A program made the translations under genes and the position numbers. Source: Semisulcospira habei (taxonomy: Eukaryota; Mollusca; Gastropoda; Semisulcospiridae). Taken from it: a stretch of DNA of 64,000 bases. Location: the NCBI GenBank assembly GCA_036245525.1, contig BTPG01000005.1, positions 120,240,417-120,304,416 on the forward strand, given 5' to 3'. Below the pieces are notes generated by a model. The model was not told where the DNA came from. It made no database searches and saw nothing but the letters and a program-made list of their open reading frames with translations. The stretch's first letter is position 1. Every line of letters begins with the position of its first letter. Positions 62,665-64,000 of this stretch are shown one piece after another.

Positions 62665-63740
62665 CATCTTTTTGGCTCACGTGCGAAGCAAAAGTGAGTA
62701 TGTTCTGGGCCAGTGGTTGTCTGTCCACCGTTGTCCGTGGTAAACTTTAACGTTGGCATTTTCTATTTAAGCTGCAGTCTTCAAACTTGGCCTAAGGATA
62801 CTTTGTGGCAAGACCTTTCTAAACATACCAATTTCAGTGACTTCTCACCTAGGTCAAGGTCACATGGGATCAGGAAATATAATTATCAAAAATAGCTATT
62901 TTGGGACATAATTTATTTTTTCTCAAATACTATTCACAACTTCAAACCCAAACTTGGTACAAAGATACCTGATGGTAAGACGTAGATCCCTTGGAAAGGT
63001 CAAGGGTAACAAGAGCTCAGGAAATAGGTCCAAAATAGTGATATTTTTTACAAAAGATGTTTTTTTCTCAAAATACTATAAACAACTTCACACCCAAACT
63101 TGGTACAAAGATACCTGATTGTAAGACCTTTCTGTGTATACTAATTTGGTTGATCCCTCGGAAAGGTCAAGGGTCACAAGAGCTCAAGAAAAGGGTCCAA
63201 AATAGCCATATTTTGACAAAAGATATTTTTTCTCAAATACTATTCACAACTTCAAACCCACACTTGCTACAGAGATACAATCATGATGGTAAGACCTATC
63301 TATGCATACTAATTTGGATGATCCCTCTGAAAGGTCAAGGGTCATAAGAGCTCAGGAAATAGGTTATTGTCAGACGTGTGGATCGGTCTTACAAGTGTCA
63401 TACAAGGGCTTTGCCTTTCTTGTATAGAATTGTAGTTACTATCAATAGTTTTGCAAACTTTTCAATCAAATTTGGCACAAAGGTAGCTGATGATGATAAG
63501 ACCTTCCTATGTATACTATTAGTGGACTCATCGCAAAGGTCAAGGGTGTTTGACATATGTGTGAAAACTGATTAAATTTTGAGAAAACAGATTCTGCTGA
63601 GCCATCCCTTTACTTATTCATAATTGTCACAAAGGTCACACATGTAGATCGGTCATACACGTGAGCCATAAGGGATTTGCCTTTCTTGTTTGTATTTGTA
63701 CAGTGCATCAGATAACAAGAAAGCCCTTATGGCTCACAAT
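62665..63740. repeat. Tandem-like repeat block, ~145-165-bp units
   Basis: Units centred on cttcaaacccaaacttggta, caaagatacctga and ggaaaggtcaagggtcac recur near 62779, 62940, 63082, 63246 and 63462. The block is framed by ggctcacgtgcgaagcaaaa (62672) and gtgagccataagggatttgc / aagcccttatggctcacaa (63660, 63720). Such blocks are common in mollusc genomes; no protein is coded. Confidence 0.65.
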
Positions 63741-63784
63741 TGTAAGCAGTTATTTTCAGAATTTGCAGGCATCACCTACCAGTT

Positions 63785-63879
63785 GCAGGAGATGGATCAG
63801 CCAACTAGCTAATNTGGCACTACTCTTTATCATGGTCGATCCATCTCCTACTGTGGTGCATTGGGGCTAAATGGGTTAA
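63785..63879. mobile_element. TTAA hairpin MITE, partial
   Basis: Right part of the family: ggcactactctttatcatgg, tcgatccatctcct, ggggctaaatgggttaa. One ambiguous base (n) at 63814. Confidence 0.8.
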
Positions 63880-64000
63880 ATTGGATTATTGTTCAGTTTC
63901 CTGTAGCTTTAGCCACATAGCCTGGACATATTGAGCCCAAACATCAAAATTCGCATATTTTTTTGAAGACTAAATTCAGGTCAGTGAACAGGTTGGCATC

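Noticed and set aside
1..64000. CRISPR arrays, operons, prokaryotic signals, rRNA
   Set aside because: The gene is spliced and the repeats are eukaryotic transposons; no regularly spaced short repeats with unique spacers were seen.

Overview
This is animal DNA, most probably from a marine mollusc and perhaps a gastropod. That guess rests on the repeat landscape: DIRS elements, I/Nimb-like and RTE-like LINEs, TTAA-flanked hairpin MITEs, and long introns dense with repeats. The clade is an inference. The one certain host gene is a class I histone deacetylase of the HDAC1/2 type on the + strand. Fourteen coding exons can be read between 7980 and 62656, each with GT-AG introns and all joining in phase to 498 codons plus 1 nt. 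All catalytic and inositol-phosphate-contacting residues fall at the same numbers as in human HDAC1. The last coding exon(s), stop codon and 3' UTR lie beyond the window.

Layout. 1-1430: decayed Tc1/mariner transposase (-) with an internal tandem duplication. 1650-1860: tRNA-derived SINE. 2843-3736: two CA microsatellites. 3430-4005: LINE 3' end (-). 4019-7340: full-length but broken RTE-like LINE (+) with a 13-bp target-site duplication (TSD). 7800-7979: putative HDAC1 promoter/5' UTR. Intron 1 holds hairpin MITEs. Intron 2 (10029-18131) is mostly a decayed DIRS retrotransposon (C), invaded by a MITE and by a second, antisense RTE-like LINE. Intron 5 (19476-37238) is almost wholly one DIRS element (A, 19622-37173), with inverted terminal repeats and the diagnostic internal complementary region. 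It has been invaded by an intact two-ORF LINE (26103-32102), a full-length antisense LINE (32350-36883) and a 120-bp stub of that same family.

Intron 6 (37381-58080) contains a ~15-kb region bounded by diverged inverted arms (37.6 and 52.6 kb). Its minus strand carries pieces of a poorly described transposase-like protein. Nested in or beside it are DIRS fragments B1 and B2, a ~3.4-kb repeat-bounded module and a composite direct/inverted repeat. The intron then holds a piggyBac-like TTAA element and a short non-autonomous antisense DIRS element (D). Introns 7-14 are small but repeatedly hit by the same TTAA hairpin MITE.

The main story is therefore a conserved chromatin-enzyme gene whose introns have grown to 8-21 kb by nested retrotransposition. 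Element ends lie as little as ~10 bp (C after exon 2), ~65 bp (A before exon 6) and ~90 bp (D before exon 7) from coding exons. Five LINE insertions carry intact 13-bp TSDs, so the order of insertion can be read directly. The most novel-looking signals are the 15-kb inverted-arm region with its minus-strand protein, and the tandem arrays grown from coding segments inside three DIRS elements.
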